Shown here: positions 40,915 through 49,720 of the stretch, one piece after another
How positions within the stretch are numbered: the first letter of the stretch is position 1
Layout: each line of letters opens with the position of its first letter
Source: Desulfitobacterium metallireducens DSM 15288
GTDB lineage: Bacteria > Bacillota > Desulfitobacteriia > Desulfitobacteriales > Desulfitobacteriaceae
Assembly: GCF_000231405.2 (NCBI RefSeq)
Contig: NZ_CP007032.1
Location: forward strand, 1,922,001-1,986,000
Length of the DNA stretch: 64,000 bases
Reading direction: 5' to 3'
Notes under the pieces: model-generated
Told to the model about the DNA's origin: nothing
Databases searched by the model: none
The model's input: the letters and a program-made list of their open reading frames with translations, nothing else
Position numbers and translations under genes: made by a program

Positions 40915-42174
40915 TCAGACCCCAGCCCTGACATACTCTGCAGCAGCCCGTCCGGCTCGATACCCCATAGCGAAAGCCGCTTGTAGATTATAGCCTCCGG
41001 TTACTCCATCAACATCAACAACTTCACCTGCCCAATAAAGACCCGGGAAAAGTTTCGAAGCTAACGTTTTCGGGTTAATCTCTTTGACATCCACTCCGCC
41101 GGCCGTAACAATAGCCGAGGCTATAGGGAGAGTCCCTAGAACAGTTAACTTTAAACCTTGTAAAATTTGAACTAAATGTTTCCGTTCCTCGCGGGTAACC
41201 TGATGAATCACGCGATCAGGCGGAATTTGCGATAGTTGAATAATCACGGGAATTAAGCTTTGGGGCAGAAGCTCATCCAGAGCATTCTTAAATTGCTTAT
41301 TGCTAAACTTCTGAAAATCCCGTTGTAATCTAAGATCCAGTTGTTCAGAAGTGAGCGCCGGTTTTAAGTTAATGTGTAATTCAACCTTTTCGCCTTGCTG
41401 CAGAGCTTCTCCAGCCCAACGGCTTAAGGTAAGAATAATTGGGCCCGAAACTCCAAAATGGGTAAAGAGCATTTCACCGAATTCTGTTCTCTGTTTTTTC
41501 CCACTATACCATAACGAAGCTTCAACATTGCGAAGAGATAATCCCTGGACCTCTGAAACCCACTTTTCTGCTGTCTTCAGTGGAACTAAGGAAGCTCGTG
41601 GTGAAATGAGATGATGGCCTAATTCTTTTGCAAAACGATAGCCATCCCCCGTCGAACCTGTTCCGGGATAAGAGCTTCCTCCTGTACAAACGATGATAGA
41701 CTCCGCCTTAATGATCGAATTATTCGTAAGCTTAACCCCTGCGACTTGCCCCTCCTTAGTGAGGATCTCTTCCACCGTCTGATTCGTCTTTAATTCCACA
41801 CCTACTTCATCAATGAATTGCAACAACGCATGGACGACGGCTTCGGCATCATCGGATACGGGAAAGACGCGTCCGCCTCGCTCTACTTTACTTTCTACAC
41901 CATAGTGTGAAAAGAACTCTCTTAACCTCACATTATCAAATTCCCGTAAGATTCCGTTCAGAAAACGGCCATTTCCGGGATAGTTGTGAATAAAATCCGA
42001 GACATTTTCAGCATTGGTTAAATTGCAGCGTCCTTTACCTGAGATAGCTATTTTGCGACCTGGTTTTTCCTTCTTTTCAAGGAGCAGGACCTTAGCCCCT
42101 GCGCTTGCAGCTTGTCCAGCCGCCATTAGACCCGCTGCACCTGCACCGATAACAATTACATCTTGTACACTCAT
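40915..42174 (-). CDS. NAD(P)/FAD-dependent oxidoreductase (HI0933/BaiN family)
   Basis: A 419-residue flavoprotein. The N-terminal dinucleotide fold is VIGAGAAGLMAAGQAASAGAKVLLLEK, followed by SGKGRCNLTN, a conserved VCTGGSSYPGTGSTGDGYR block and the C-terminal AGEVVDVDGVTGGYNLQAAF. This is the HI0933-like family, with no settled reaction; relatives reduce bile-acid enones (BaiN) or oxidise aminoketones. GGAAGGAAAT precedes the ATG. It stands alone. Confidence 0.85.
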   Translation of the reverse strand: MSVQDVIVIGAGAAGLMAAGQAASAGAKVLLLEKKEKPGRKIAISGKGRCNLTNAENVSDFIHNYPGNGRFLNGILREFDNVRLREFFSHYGVESKVERGGRVFPVSDDAEAVVHALLQFIDEVGVELKTNQTVEEILTKEGQVAGVKLTNNSIIKAESIIVCTGGSSYPGTGSTGDGYRFAKELGHHLISPRASLVPLKTAEKWVSEVQGLSLRNVEASLWYSGKKQRTEFGEMLFTHFGVSGPIILTLSRWAGEALQQGEKVELHINLKPALTSEQLDLRLQRDFQKFSNKQFKNALDELLPQSLIPVIIQLSQIPPDRVIHQVTREERKHLVQILQGLKLTVLGTLPIASAIVTAGGVDVKEINPKTLASKLFPGLYWAGEVVDVDGVTGGYNLQAAFAMGYRAGRAAAEYVRAGV

Positions 42175-42338
42175 ACGATTTCCTTCCTTATAAAGAAAAC
42201 TACTTTAGATGGGATTATATTCTATCTTATCTGAATTAGTCTACCATACTCTTCCTCAAGGGTAAAATTACTCCTCTTTTTTGCCCCTCTTTTTTCTTTG
42301 TGATATATTAGTAATAATTAAAAATAGGGAGGAAAACC

Positions 42339-42629
42339 ATGGAACTTGATACTCGTACAACGTTAATTATCCAAATCTCTGCTGCTGTTGCTACAAATGC
42401 TTTAGCTTCCTTGCGCGCTTCGGTTACCGACGCAAAAGCGCTGGGGATATCTTCAGACGAAATCCGTCAAATCGTAAAGATAGCCCAAGAAGTTCAAGAA
42501 CAACCCTTATCCCATACTCGACATTTATTGGATCAACTTCTGCGTGAGCCTATTCGTAAATCACAGGAGCATACTCATGATCATGAGCATATTCATGGTC
42601 CGAATTGTAACTGTGGACACCACTCCTAA
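42339..42629 (+). CDS. CMD/AhpD-fold protein with His-rich tail
   Basis: A 96-residue protein. The first 65 residues look like a carboxymuconolactone decarboxylase/AhpD-type helical unit (LIIQISAAVATNALASLRASVTDAKALGISSDEIRQIVKIA). The catalytic CxxC of AhpD is absent; Ala and Leu stand in that region. The last 20 residues are HTHDHEHIHGPNCNCGHHS, with eight His and two Cys, a likely zinc or nickel/copper binder. GGGAGGAAAACC precedes the ATG. The PAP2 gene follows three bases after its stop codon. Confidence 0.7.
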   Translation: MELDTRTTLIIQISAAVATNALASLRASVTDAKALGISSDEIRQIVKIAQEVQEQPLSHTRHLLDQLLREPIRKSQEHTHDHEHIHGPNCNCGHHS

Positions 42630-42632
42630 GCT

Positions 42633-43481
42633 ATGCCCGAATTCTATCAACTCGTTCAAGGGTTTCATACTCCGTTTTGGGATGGATTCTTTATCCTTCT
42701 CAGCTTTATCGGTGACATACCGGTCTATATCTTTCTGTTTGCTATCCTTTTCTGGAATATGGATAAACGCTTTGGCTTTCGGCTAGGAGTTCTTCTCCTT
42801 ATTTCAATGGCCGTTAATTCGTGGCTTAAGGATGCTTTTCATTTTGCCCGTCCCATTGGTCAAAAGGGAATTCGTTCTCTCTATCTTTCATCAGCCAGCG
42901 GCTATGCTTTTCCAAGTGGGCATAGCCAAGCTTCAGCTACCTTTTACCCCTATCTATTAACCCGCTGGAAGAACCTAAAATGGAAGTTCATGGCCCTTTT
43001 TATGGTTTTAGGAATTGGTTTTTCCCGACTTTACCTTGGTTTGCACTGGCCAGGAGACGTTATTTCAGGATATACTCTGGGTATTCTCCTCGTGCTTGGG
43101 TTCATCCAAGTTGACCAACGCCTTTTTAAAATTCCCTTTTCTTTAGCTCTCAAGATGAGTGCCTCAATTATCCTTCCTTTGCTCGCCTTAACCTTTTACC
43201 ATACGGCTCAGGGCTTTCAATTAGTAGGGTTTATCATCGGCTTTACTTTAGGCTATTTTCTTGAGGATACCTTTCTTGACTACCAAGAGCAAACCCATTT
43301 TTTACCTTCCTTTTATAAAACGATTTTAGGAACCGCTTCTCTATTGATCTGGATACTTCTTTGCTTACCTCTCACCCATCTAGCGATCGTTTTCAACCTT
43401 CTCGTGTATTGCCTCGCTGGTCTCTGGACCTCCTTAGGGGCACCCTATCTATTCCGAAGATTAGGTTGGGAAGGTAAATGA
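42633..43481 (+). CDS. PAP2-family phosphatase (membrane)
   Basis: A 282-residue membrane protein with about seven helices. All three PAP2 motifs are present: KDAFHFARP (K-x6-RP), PSGHS, and SRLYLGLHWPGD. Relatives remove phosphate from undecaprenyl diphosphate or phosphatidate. The C-terminal third adds three or more further helices, longer than a minimal PAP2. It follows the His-rich CMD-like gene by three bases, so the two are co-transcribed and perhaps work together. Confidence 0.9.
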   Translation: MPEFYQLVQGFHTPFWDGFFILLSFIGDIPVYIFLFAILFWNMDKRFGFRLGVLLLISMAVNSWLKDAFHFARPIGQKGIRSLYLSSASGYAFPSGHSQASATFYPYLLTRWKNLKWKFMALFMVLGIGFSRLYLGLHWPGDVISGYTLGILLVLGFIQVDQRLFKIPFSLALKMSASIILPLLALTFYHTAQGFQLVGFIIGFTLGYFLEDTFLDYQEQTHFLPSFYKTILGTASLLIWILLCLPLTHLAIVFNLLVYCLAGLWTSLGAPYLFRRLGWEGK

Positions 43482-43544
43482 AAAAGCACAAGCAGGAATC
43501 TACAGACCTAAAAGAGCCTTTTGTTAGGAATGAAGGCCTTTAAA

Positions 43545-43690
43545 TGAGCCGCTTACCGAACTTGTCTTAAACTCGGGTCAGAAGCTTCAGCGGGGCGGCG
43601 CATAGGACGTGCGCCGCCGCCAACAGAGTCAGGAGACGATTTTGGCAGGCACCCCCTCTCTTTATACCGAGTTTAGGACTTAGTTTGGTC
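43545..43690. repeat. Imperfect inverted-repeat element with G+C-rich core
   Basis: ACCGAACTTGTCTTAAACTCGG on the left pairs imperfectly with CCGAGTTTAGGACTTAGTTTGGT on the right. Inside, GGCGGCGCA / TGCGCCGCC (43594-43618) is a perfect nine-base stem. It could be a short intergenic repeat or a structured RNA. Confidence 0.55.
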
Positions 43691-43756
43691 GGCGAACGCC
43701 TCGCCTGAATGGATAACAAAAGGCCTCTTTCAAATAACCCTGATGTATTACAAAGG

Positions 43757-43803
43757 GCTGGTACACTATGAACTCAGCGTCATAGTATACCAGCCCTTTA
43801 AAC
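43757..43803. terminator. Bidirectional terminator
   Basis: AAAGGGCTGGTACACTATGA and TCATAGTATACCAGCCCTTT pair around ACTCAGCG with one mismatch. It serves the PAP2 gene (plus) and the Fe-S gene (minus). Confidence 0.85.
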
Positions 43804-43810
43804 TACTTAT

Positions 43811-44836
43811 TTAATTAAGGGAACCAAAGTCAGGATCACTTGAAGCACATCCTACGCATAAGACTGGCTCTTTGTTATCAAACACTTGCCTACCGCATTT
43901 TATACAATATCGATATTTTCCCTGGTGAAGGAGAATCTTCCCCGTGAATAATCGAAAGGATAAACGTTTATTCTCCATAGTCAACGCTTTGGGACGGCAA
44001 ATACTCACACACCGCTGACAACGTACACATTTAAGCGGCTCATAAATCAAGGTTAATTCATCATGGTTTTCTTTTTTCGTGAGGGCTCCTTGCGGACAAA
44101 TTGCTGCGCATACCCCACAGTTAGTGCAACTCTCTCCTATATTTAAAGCGGGAAGAGGAAGAATCTCTTTCTTAGATTCCCACGATTCGACCAAGAATAG
44201 CCTGCTATGAGGTATCGGGTAAGCTTCATCCGACGTCATTCCTGGCAACATCTCTTCAAGCTTCTCCCGTCCTAGATCTCGCCAACCTTTTTTTTCAGTA
44301 GGAGCAGGAGTACTAACCTTCTGATTTTGAGGCAAGGGCTTAGTCTTACCATCATCAGGGGCAACTGTGATCACTATAGGAGAATGTTCTGTCCAAGCTT
44401 TATGCACTTCAGTAAACGTTCTGACACTCTGAGCACAGGCTTTTTTATCCGGACAATTTGCACAATCTCCGGTTGAAATTCCCACCTGTTTCTCCTGTGC
44501 CTGAAGTAGCAAAGCCATCCATAAATCCCGATCAAGGATTCCCAAACAAGGAATCTCAAATCCCGTTGGAATTGCTTGGGGACAATTAAGCTGGATCTGG
44601 TCAGCACCACGAATATAGTGATATAACTTATCTAAATTGCGATCCACAATGCCATCGCTTGGACAGACAGCCATGCAAACCCCACATTCTGTACATAGTT
44701 TAGCCTTAATTTCATAATCTTCAGAAATAGCCTGATGGGGACAACTATCAATGCATAAGCGACATGGGTGAGCAAACGGTTTCTTGATATTGAGGCAATT
44801 ACTCCGGTGATAGACAAATTGACAGGTATTTAGCAT
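43811..44836 (-). CDS. Multi-cluster 4Fe-4S protein
   Basis: A 341-residue soluble protein with four 4Fe-4S motifs in two pairs: CRLCIDSCP and CTECGVCMAVCP near the N-terminus, and CTNCGVCAAICP with CVRCQRCVSICR near the C-terminus. A rubredoxin-like CIKC...CVGC ends it. The middle 150 residues are a linker with further cysteines (CANCPDKKACAQ). It looks like an electron-transfer hub, but no enzyme partner is adjacent. It follows the FadR-type gene by 80 bases, so it may share the lactate regulon. Confidence 0.8.
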   Translation of the reverse strand: MLNTCQFVYHRSNCLNIKKPFAHPCRLCIDSCPHQAISEDYEIKAKLCTECGVCMAVCPSDGIVDRNLDKLYHYIRGADQIQLNCPQAIPTGFEIPCLGILDRDLWMALLLQAQEKQVGISTGDCANCPDKKACAQSVRTFTEVHKAWTEHSPIVITVAPDDGKTKPLPQNQKVSTPAPTEKKGWRDLGREKLEEMLPGMTSDEAYPIPHSRLFLVESWESKKEILPLPALNIGESCTNCGVCAAICPQGALTKKENHDELTLIYEPLKCVRCQRCVSICRPKALTMENKRLSFRLFTGKILLHQGKYRYCIKCGRQVFDNKEPVLCVGCASSDPDFGSLN

Positions 44837-44916
44837 AATCCACCTCTATATTTAAACCTTTTCCATTCATAAGAATAATATTCGACTGAATTAGACAAAT
44901 TCCTTCTCACCCGCTG

Positions 44917-45624
44917 CTAAATATGGCGATGTAGTTCTTCTTCAACCCCATTTAAATGTTCTAAAATATGTTCACTCGCTTTTAACGGATCTTTCATTTT
45001 AACCGCTTCATAGATTTGAGCGTGTTCCATATACAAGATATTAGGCGTATACTTTCCTGCGTAAAGCTTCGAGCGGCTGGTTTTAAGCATTTGTTGCATC
45101 ATGTCTGAAATTGTATCCATCAAAAGGATAAGGATCTTATTTTTAGTCGCTCGCGTGACCGCATAATGAAAACGGAGGTCGGCTTTTTCCCCACCTAATT
45201 CGGGGTTCAATATCTCCTGCCGCATATCTTCTAGAGCTTCCTCTAACTCATGGAGATCTTCAGTCTGAGCTCTTTGTGCAGCGAGTTGAGCCGCTTGAAC
45301 TTCGAGAATCTTACGAACCTCTAAAAGTTCTTGAGCCGTCCCTTTTTCAATAGACAGCATCCACGCTAAAGGAGCAATAACCGATTCAGGTCTTAACTTA
45401 CGCATGAAGGTACCTTCTCCACTTCGTACCTCCAGGAGGCCCATCATTTCCAAGGCACTTAGAGCTTCGCGGATAGATGCTCGACTCACTTGCAAACGCG
45501 CCACTAAATCTCGTTCCGACGGTAACTTATCTCCAGGTCTAAGCTCTCCACGCATCACAAGTTCTCGAATTTGCTCAACAATTTCTTCATAAATTTTACG
45601 AGTCTTGATAGGTTTTAGTTCCAC
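44917..45624 (-). CDS. FadR/GntR-family regulator (second copy)
   Basis: A 235-residue GntR/FadR protein: winged helix (KIYEEIVEQIRELVMRGELRPGDKLPSERDLVARLQVSRASIREALSALEMMGLLEVRSGEGTF) then an all-helical ligand domain with DLRFHYAVTRAT. GTG 45624 is chosen since GGAGGAG lies nine bases upstream and it then aligns with its paralogue's start. FadR-type proteins of the LldR/LutR sort control lactate genes. It is about half identical by eye to the neighbour at 45792 and likely arose by duplication. Confidence 0.88.
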   Translation of the reverse strand: MELKPIKTRKIYEEIVEQIRELVMRGELRPGDKLPSERDLVARLQVSRASIREALSALEMMGLLEVRSGEGTFMRKLRPESVIAPLAWMLSIEKGTAQELLEVRKILEVQAAQLAAQRAQTEDLHELEEALEDMRQEILNPELGGEKADLRFHYAVTRATKNKILILLMDTISDMMQQMLKTSRSKLYAGKYTPNILYMEHAQIYEAVKMKDPLKASEHILEHLNGVEEELHRHI

Positions 45625-45791
45625 CGACGTACTCCTCCGCATGTTGAATCCTCTTAATTATTATATATATTTTAGACTATGTACTTAGTTTAACATGCTC
45701 CCGCATCAAATGCTATAAATGTTTAGATTTATTTAAATAATTAGCTAATTCCTTTTTGTCTTTGTTTTCAGTTAACTCATTTCAAAAAAAA

Positions 45792-46496
45792 TCAGCTTAC
45801 CACGGCGTAATTCGCTTCAACACCTGCTAGATGAGAATACATCAGCTGACTCGCTTGAGATATGTCTCTATGCTGGATCGCCTGAAAAATCGTGACATGT
45901 TCCTCATATAATCGTCTTGGCATATCGCTTCCTTCATAGAGCTTAATACGGCTAGCTTGCAACGTCCGTTCCATCGTATCGGATAGTACGTTCATCAAGT
46001 GAATAAAAATCGTGTTATGGGTCGCTCGCGCAATTGCAAAATGAAAACGCTGATCCGCTTTTTCCCCGAGTTGTTCGGTTTGTAAATCCTGATACATCAT
46101 GTGAAGTGCATCTTCCAACTCCTGCAAGTCCTCTAAATTTGCCCGTTCTGCAGCGAGTGCAACCGCTTGAACTTCGAAAATTTTACGGACTTCTAAAAGT
46201 TCAAGCACCGTATCCTTTTCCATATAAAGTACCCAAGCTAAAGGTGCAACCAAGGATTCGATATTGACTTGGCGAATATAGGTTCCTTCACCACTTCGTG
46301 CATCAAGTAAGCCTAACATTTGCAGTGCACTCAAGGCTTCTCGAACTGAGGCTCGGCTGACCTGTAAGCGTTCTGCCAAATCTCGCTCAGAAGGAAGTCG
46401 ATCTCCAGGTCTCAGTTCTCCTGAGGTTACAAGTTTTCTAATTTGATCTACGATTTCTTCATAAATTTTACGGGTTTTTATGGGTTTAAGATCCAT
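45792..46496 (-). CDS. FadR/GntR-family regulator, likely lactate-responsive
   Basis: A 234-residue FadR-type regulator. The winged helix is KIYEEIVDQIRKLVTSGELRPGDRLPSERDLAERLQVSRASVREALSALQMLGLLDARSGEGTY and the ligand-binding domain has DQRFHFAIARAT. ATG 46496 follows GAAGGAGAAGG; the longer frame to 46529 lacks a site. It is downstream of the second lctP on the same strand, with a 74-base gap, which fits an operon of transporter and regulator. A TGGTCTGACCG site lies at the lctP promoter. Confidence 0.9.
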   Translation of the reverse strand: MDLKPIKTRKIYEEIVDQIRKLVTSGELRPGDRLPSERDLAERLQVSRASVREALSALQMLGLLDARSGEGTYIRQVNIESLVAPLAWVLYMEKDTVLELLEVRKIFEVQAVALAAERANLEDLQELEDALHMMYQDLQTEQLGEKADQRFHFAIARATHNTIFIHLMNVLSDTMERTLQASRIKLYEGSDMPRRLYEEHVTIFQAIQHRDISQASQLMYSHLAGVEANYAVVS

Positions 46497-46570
46497 TATA
46501 ACCTTCTCCTTCATTGTAAATATGAACAAGGGAAGTGATTAAATCACTTCCCAAGCATATGCAGATTTAA

Positions 46571-48229
46571 TTATTTAATCGCAGCAGTCAACGTCGGGAT
46601 CATTCCCGGGAAAACGTATGCTTGAAGACCAATGATAATTATAACTGCTACCAAGAAGATCATTGAGTGTTTTAAGCTAAAGCGGAAGAGGTCAGATTCT
46701 TTACCGACTAGCCCAGTTGCAGCTGCTGCAACTGCAATCGATTGAGGAGAAATCATCTTACCCACAACTCCACCTGAACTGTTTGCTGCAACAGTAAGGA
46801 CTGGGTTAACTCCGATTTGTTGAGCAGTAACCTGTTGAAGTTTACCAAAGAGAGCATTTGATGAAGTATCAGAACCTGTTAAGAAAACTCCCATCCAACC
46901 CAAGACTGGAGAAAGGAAGGGGAATACTTTACCTGTCGAAGCGAGTAAGAGACCTAGTGTATAAGAAAGACCAGAGTAGTTTGCAAGGTAAGCGAAACCA
47001 AGAACTGCACTCATCGTAATAATGGAGGTCCCTAATTGTTTAAACGTATTAACAAAGACTTTTACACCTTTAGAAGGGGAAACTCCAAGAATAACCATGC
47101 TGATAATAGATGTAAAGAGGATTGCTGTGCCCCCCGCTGAAAAGAAATCCCAACGATAAGAAGCAGCATAAACTACTGGTTTCGCAACAATTGGAGCAGC
47201 TTTATAGACGAGACCATCTAGGCCAGGCCAATGGGCAATGTTCACGAACCAACCCATTTGAGTCACCCAGTTTTTGAAGCTTGGAGTTCCCCATATGGCG
47301 ACCATAATCGTTAAGAGAATAAAGGGAGACCAAGCTCGAATCGTTTGTCCAGCTGTGTAATGCTTAATATCCGTGGTATCGGCTTCTCCTTCGCTGGCAA
47401 AACGGAATTCATGTTTTGGTTTCCAGAATTTTAAGAAGACCGCAGTCACAATGAGAGAAGTTAAGGAAGAAATAATATCCGGTAAATAAGCTCCCAATAA
47501 ATTAGAGGATAAGAATTGCGCACCTGCAAAAGAAACACCGGAAACGAGGACCGCAGGCATTACTTCCTTAGCCCCTTTCCAACCTGACATCAAAACGACT
47601 AAATACAGAGGAATGATTATAGATAAGAAAGGAAGCTGACGACCAATGGCTTGAGCAATAACGAAATCTCCCATACCGGTGACAGCACCTGCGGCGATAA
47701 TTGGGCTACCAATAGCACCAAAAGCAACTGGGGCAGTATTTGCAACCAAACAAATTCCAGCAGCATACATCGGTTCAAAGCCCAGACCGATGAGTAGTGC
47801 GGCTGTAATAGCGACTGGAGCACCGAAACCAGCAGCACCTTCAAGGAAGGCTCCAAAGGAAAAGGCCACGAGTAAGGCTTGGATTCGACGGTCATTTGAA
47901 AGCGAAGAAATCGAACTCTTAATCACTTCAAAATGACCTGATTCAACGGTTAAGTTATATAAGAACACTGCCGCTAATACGATCCACGCAATCGGAAAGA
48001 GTCCGTTAACGATACCCAAAGCTGTGGCAGATAAAGCGGTCCCAACAGGCATCTTATAAACAAGAACAACATCGACGAGTGTAATTAGAACTGTCCCTAA
48101 CCCTGCGATATGTGCTTTCATTTTTTTTATGGCTAAAGCCCAAAACATAAAGAAAATGGGGATCGCTACGACAAGTGAGGTAAGTGCTAAGCTATTTCCT
48201 AATGCAGCATAATTATGAGTCCACGGCAT
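46571..48229 (-). CDS. lctP: L-lactate permease (second copy)
   Basis: A 552-residue LctP transporter with about 13 transmembrane segments: FGAFLEGAAGFGAPVAITAALLIG, LVANTAPVAFGAIGSPI and FLTGSDTSSNALFGKLQ. It is a paralogue of the gene at 33698, with the same landmarks but clear differences. GGAGAAAGGTGG precedes the ATG. Its promoter is described at 48407. It leads into two FadR-type regulator genes, which suggests lactate-controlled expression. Confidence 0.95.
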   Translation of the reverse strand: MPWTHNYAALGNSLALTSLVVAIPIFFMFWALAIKKMKAHIAGLGTVLITLVDVVLVYKMPVGTALSATALGIVNGLFPIAWIVLAAVFLYNLTVESGHFEVIKSSISSLSNDRRIQALLVAFSFGAFLEGAAGFGAPVAITAALLIGLGFEPMYAAGICLVANTAPVAFGAIGSPIIAAGAVTGMGDFVIAQAIGRQLPFLSIIIPLYLVVLMSGWKGAKEVMPAVLVSGVSFAGAQFLSSNLLGAYLPDIISSLTSLIVTAVFLKFWKPKHEFRFASEGEADTTDIKHYTAGQTIRAWSPFILLTIMVAIWGTPSFKNWVTQMGWFVNIAHWPGLDGLVYKAAPIVAKPVVYAASYRWDFFSAGGTAILFTSIISMVILGVSPSKGVKVFVNTFKQLGTSIITMSAVLGFAYLANYSGLSYTLGLLLASTGKVFPFLSPVLGWMGVFLTGSDTSSNALFGKLQQVTAQQIGVNPVLTVAANSSGGVVGKMISPQSIAVAAAATGLVGKESDLFRFSLKHSMIFLVAVIIIIGLQAYVFPGMIPTLTAAIK

Positions 48230-48382
48230 AAAATGACCACCTTTCTCCTCTTCAACTTTTTCTATTAGTTTCTGTCTTTTCTTAGAATAAATACACTAAA
48301 ATCAATATCCTTATTTAGTGTGAAATTTCATTCCTCCATTCATAAAGTCTATATCTTGGCGTATCTGTTTGAAAATTAGCAA

Positions 48383-48393
48383 TGGTCTGACCG
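48383..48393. promoter_or_regulatory. FadR/LldR-type operator at lctP
   Basis: TGGTCTGACCG, close to the TGGTCNGACCA consensus of FadR-family regulators. It lies about 15-25 bases downstream of the -10 box, so a bound regulator would block transcription. Confidence 0.65.
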
Positions 48394-48406
48394 CCTAGCC
48401 ATGTAC

Positions 48407-48435
48407 ATAATAGTCTAAAAATTAGAATTTTGCAA
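48407..48435 (-). promoter_or_regulatory. Sigma-A promoter of the second lctP
   Basis: TTGCAA (48430-48435) and TATTAT (48407-48412) are exactly 17 bases apart on the minus strand, about 180 bases upstream of the gene. Confidence 0.75.
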
Positions 48436-48516
48436 TACATTATCTTTATTAATAAAATTTTCACAAACTTTGTTGAATTTTGTCTTATTATGTCATTGAG
48501 TATATCTAACAGATAA

Positions 48517-48557
48517 TAAACAAGACCTGACAAAACGTGTTGCGTTCTGCCAGGTCT
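48517..48557 (-). terminator. Terminator of the 48594 gene
   Basis: AGACCTG(g)CA(ga)ACG / CGT(tt)G(t)CAGGTCT folds around a five-base loop. On the minus strand TTGTTTATT follows. Confidence 0.75.
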
Positions 48558-48593
48558 CTCTGTTAGATCGTTCAATTTACTGAAATGTAATTT

Positions 48594-49058
48594 CTAATTT
48601 TGGAATTTACGTTCTAATTTTTTTACCTCTTCTTGCATGAGTTGATGCACTCTGAACAGAAGCCTTTCCGCATCCAAACGATAAATATTTAGATTTTCGG
48701 GGCTTAAAAACTCAATCTTCCGAAACTCCGGTTTCAAAACCAGAGGTAACAAGTCATCCACATTTTCAAGTCGCAACGTTAAAATTATGGGTGCATAGGC
48801 CGTTTCTTTATTTCTGCGTCCATCAAAATCATTGACTGTGTAAATATCCAGACTTAAATCAAATTCTTCGATCACAATTCCCTGGAGAGGAATGTTTCTC
48901 AGTAAGGCGACTTCTTGTTCTCGCGTTTGTTCTGCCATTTCCTCTTTACTTTTGCCTCCAAAAAGAAAACGACCCGTTTTACCTGCTCCTTTATAATCGA
49001 GACGTACGCGCACGCGAATATGTTCGGTTAAAACTTCCTCGCCAATCCGTATTTTCAT
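48594..49058 (-). CDS. Hypothetical protein
   Basis: A 154-residue protein that I do not recognise. It is beta-rich in the first two-thirds (IRIGEEVLTEHIRVRVRLDY, LPLQGIVIEEFDLSLDIY, PIILTLRLENV) with a helical C-terminus (AERLLFRVHQLMQEEVKKLER). ATG 49058 is chosen because GGAGAG sits seven bases upstream; an ATG at 49064 is too near. There is no transmembrane helix. It is transcribed on its own, in the opposite direction to the next gene. Confidence 0.7.
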   Translation of the reverse strand: MKIRIGEEVLTEHIRVRVRLDYKGAGKTGRFLFGGKSKEEMAEQTREQEVALLRNIPLQGIVIEEFDLSLDIYTVNDFDGRRNKETAYAPIILTLRLENVDDLLPLVLKPEFRKIEFLSPENLNIYRLDAERLLFRVHQLMQEEVKKLERKFQN

Positions 49059-49204
49059 TAGCATCTCTCCATGTTTAAATTAGTTAAAATAAAATTCGGC
49101 ATAACCCTGATTTTCTCCTGCAATATGATGGTGTAACCTCGGATTTTATGGATATACTAATGACGATTAAACCATCAGGAAAATGACTACAAGGGGGATA
49201 AAGG

Positions 49205-49720
49205 ATGACTACTCGATCAGTTATCGCTATTTTCAAAGGTCCACAACAAACGAAAGAAGCCATCGAAGAGATTCAAGGGGAATCTCTTGCCAATAGCTTC
49301 ATTTCTGTTTTGGTTCGTAGCGAATATTTACACCAAGGGGATTTTAAGGAAGAACTTGCTAACGAGTTAGCCTATCATCCTTCTGAAATTAATCTCGATC
49401 TTTTTAACGCTTGGTTGGTACAAGCCCCGCCGATGAATATCCCAAACCTCGGTGAATGTGTGGTGGCAGGCCCCTTGGCCTACGATTTGCTTCATAAACC
49501 ACACGGTCAGGGCTTGGGGGAAGCATTATTAAGTTATGGTCTATCCGAGGAACGCGTCCGCCACTATGAGCATGAAGCACGTACAGGTCATTTTCTGGTC
49601 CTGATTGAAACTGAACAAGAAAAAGTTAATTCCGTGGCCAATGCGCTCCAAAAATTCGGAGGACGAGATATTGAAAAATGGAATAAGGAACTCGACCATC
49701 CCCTTTATTCCAGACATTAG
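49205..49720 (+). CDS. Hypothetical protein with stress-protein-like N-terminus
   Basis: A 171-residue protein whose N-terminal segment (VIAIFKGPQQTKEAIEEIQ) resembles YflT/general-stress proteins with a ferredoxin-like fold. The middle has GPLAYDLLHKPHGQGLGEALLSYGLSEERVRHYEHEARTGHFLVLIE, a pattern of the same sort. AAGGGGGATAAAGG precedes the ATG. Its last four bases overlap the end of rluB on the other strand. Confidence 0.6.
   Translation: MTTRSVIAIFKGPQQTKEAIEEIQGESLANSFISVLVRSEYLHQGDFKEELANELAYHPSEINLDLFNAWLVQAPPMNIPNLGECVVAGPLAYDLLHKPHGQGLGEALLSYGLSEERVRHYEHEARTGHFLVLIETEQEKVNSVANALQKFGGRDIEKWNKELDHPLYSRH

Larger units (their letters stand above)
43482..43810. other. Gap with hairpin element and shared terminator
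   Basis: I see no gene. It holds a long imperfect inverted repeat (43545-43690) with a G+C-rich hairpin inside, and a bidirectional terminator around 43757-43800. Confidence 0.6.
48230..48593. other. Upstream region of the second lactate permease
   Basis: I see no gene. It holds a promoter with an operator for the permease and the terminator of the 48594 gene. A minus-strand frame from 48315 to 48575 runs through both and is not a gene. Confidence 0.6.

Noticed and set aside
42240-42340. Riboswitch ahead of the His-rich gene
   Set aside because: No aptamer pattern or long leader is visible; the ribosome-binding site is ordinary.
48315-48575. 86-codon minus-strand frame upstream of lctP
   Set aside because: It runs through the terminator of the 48594 gene, the lctP promoter and the operator, has no ribosome-binding site and no recognisable protein.
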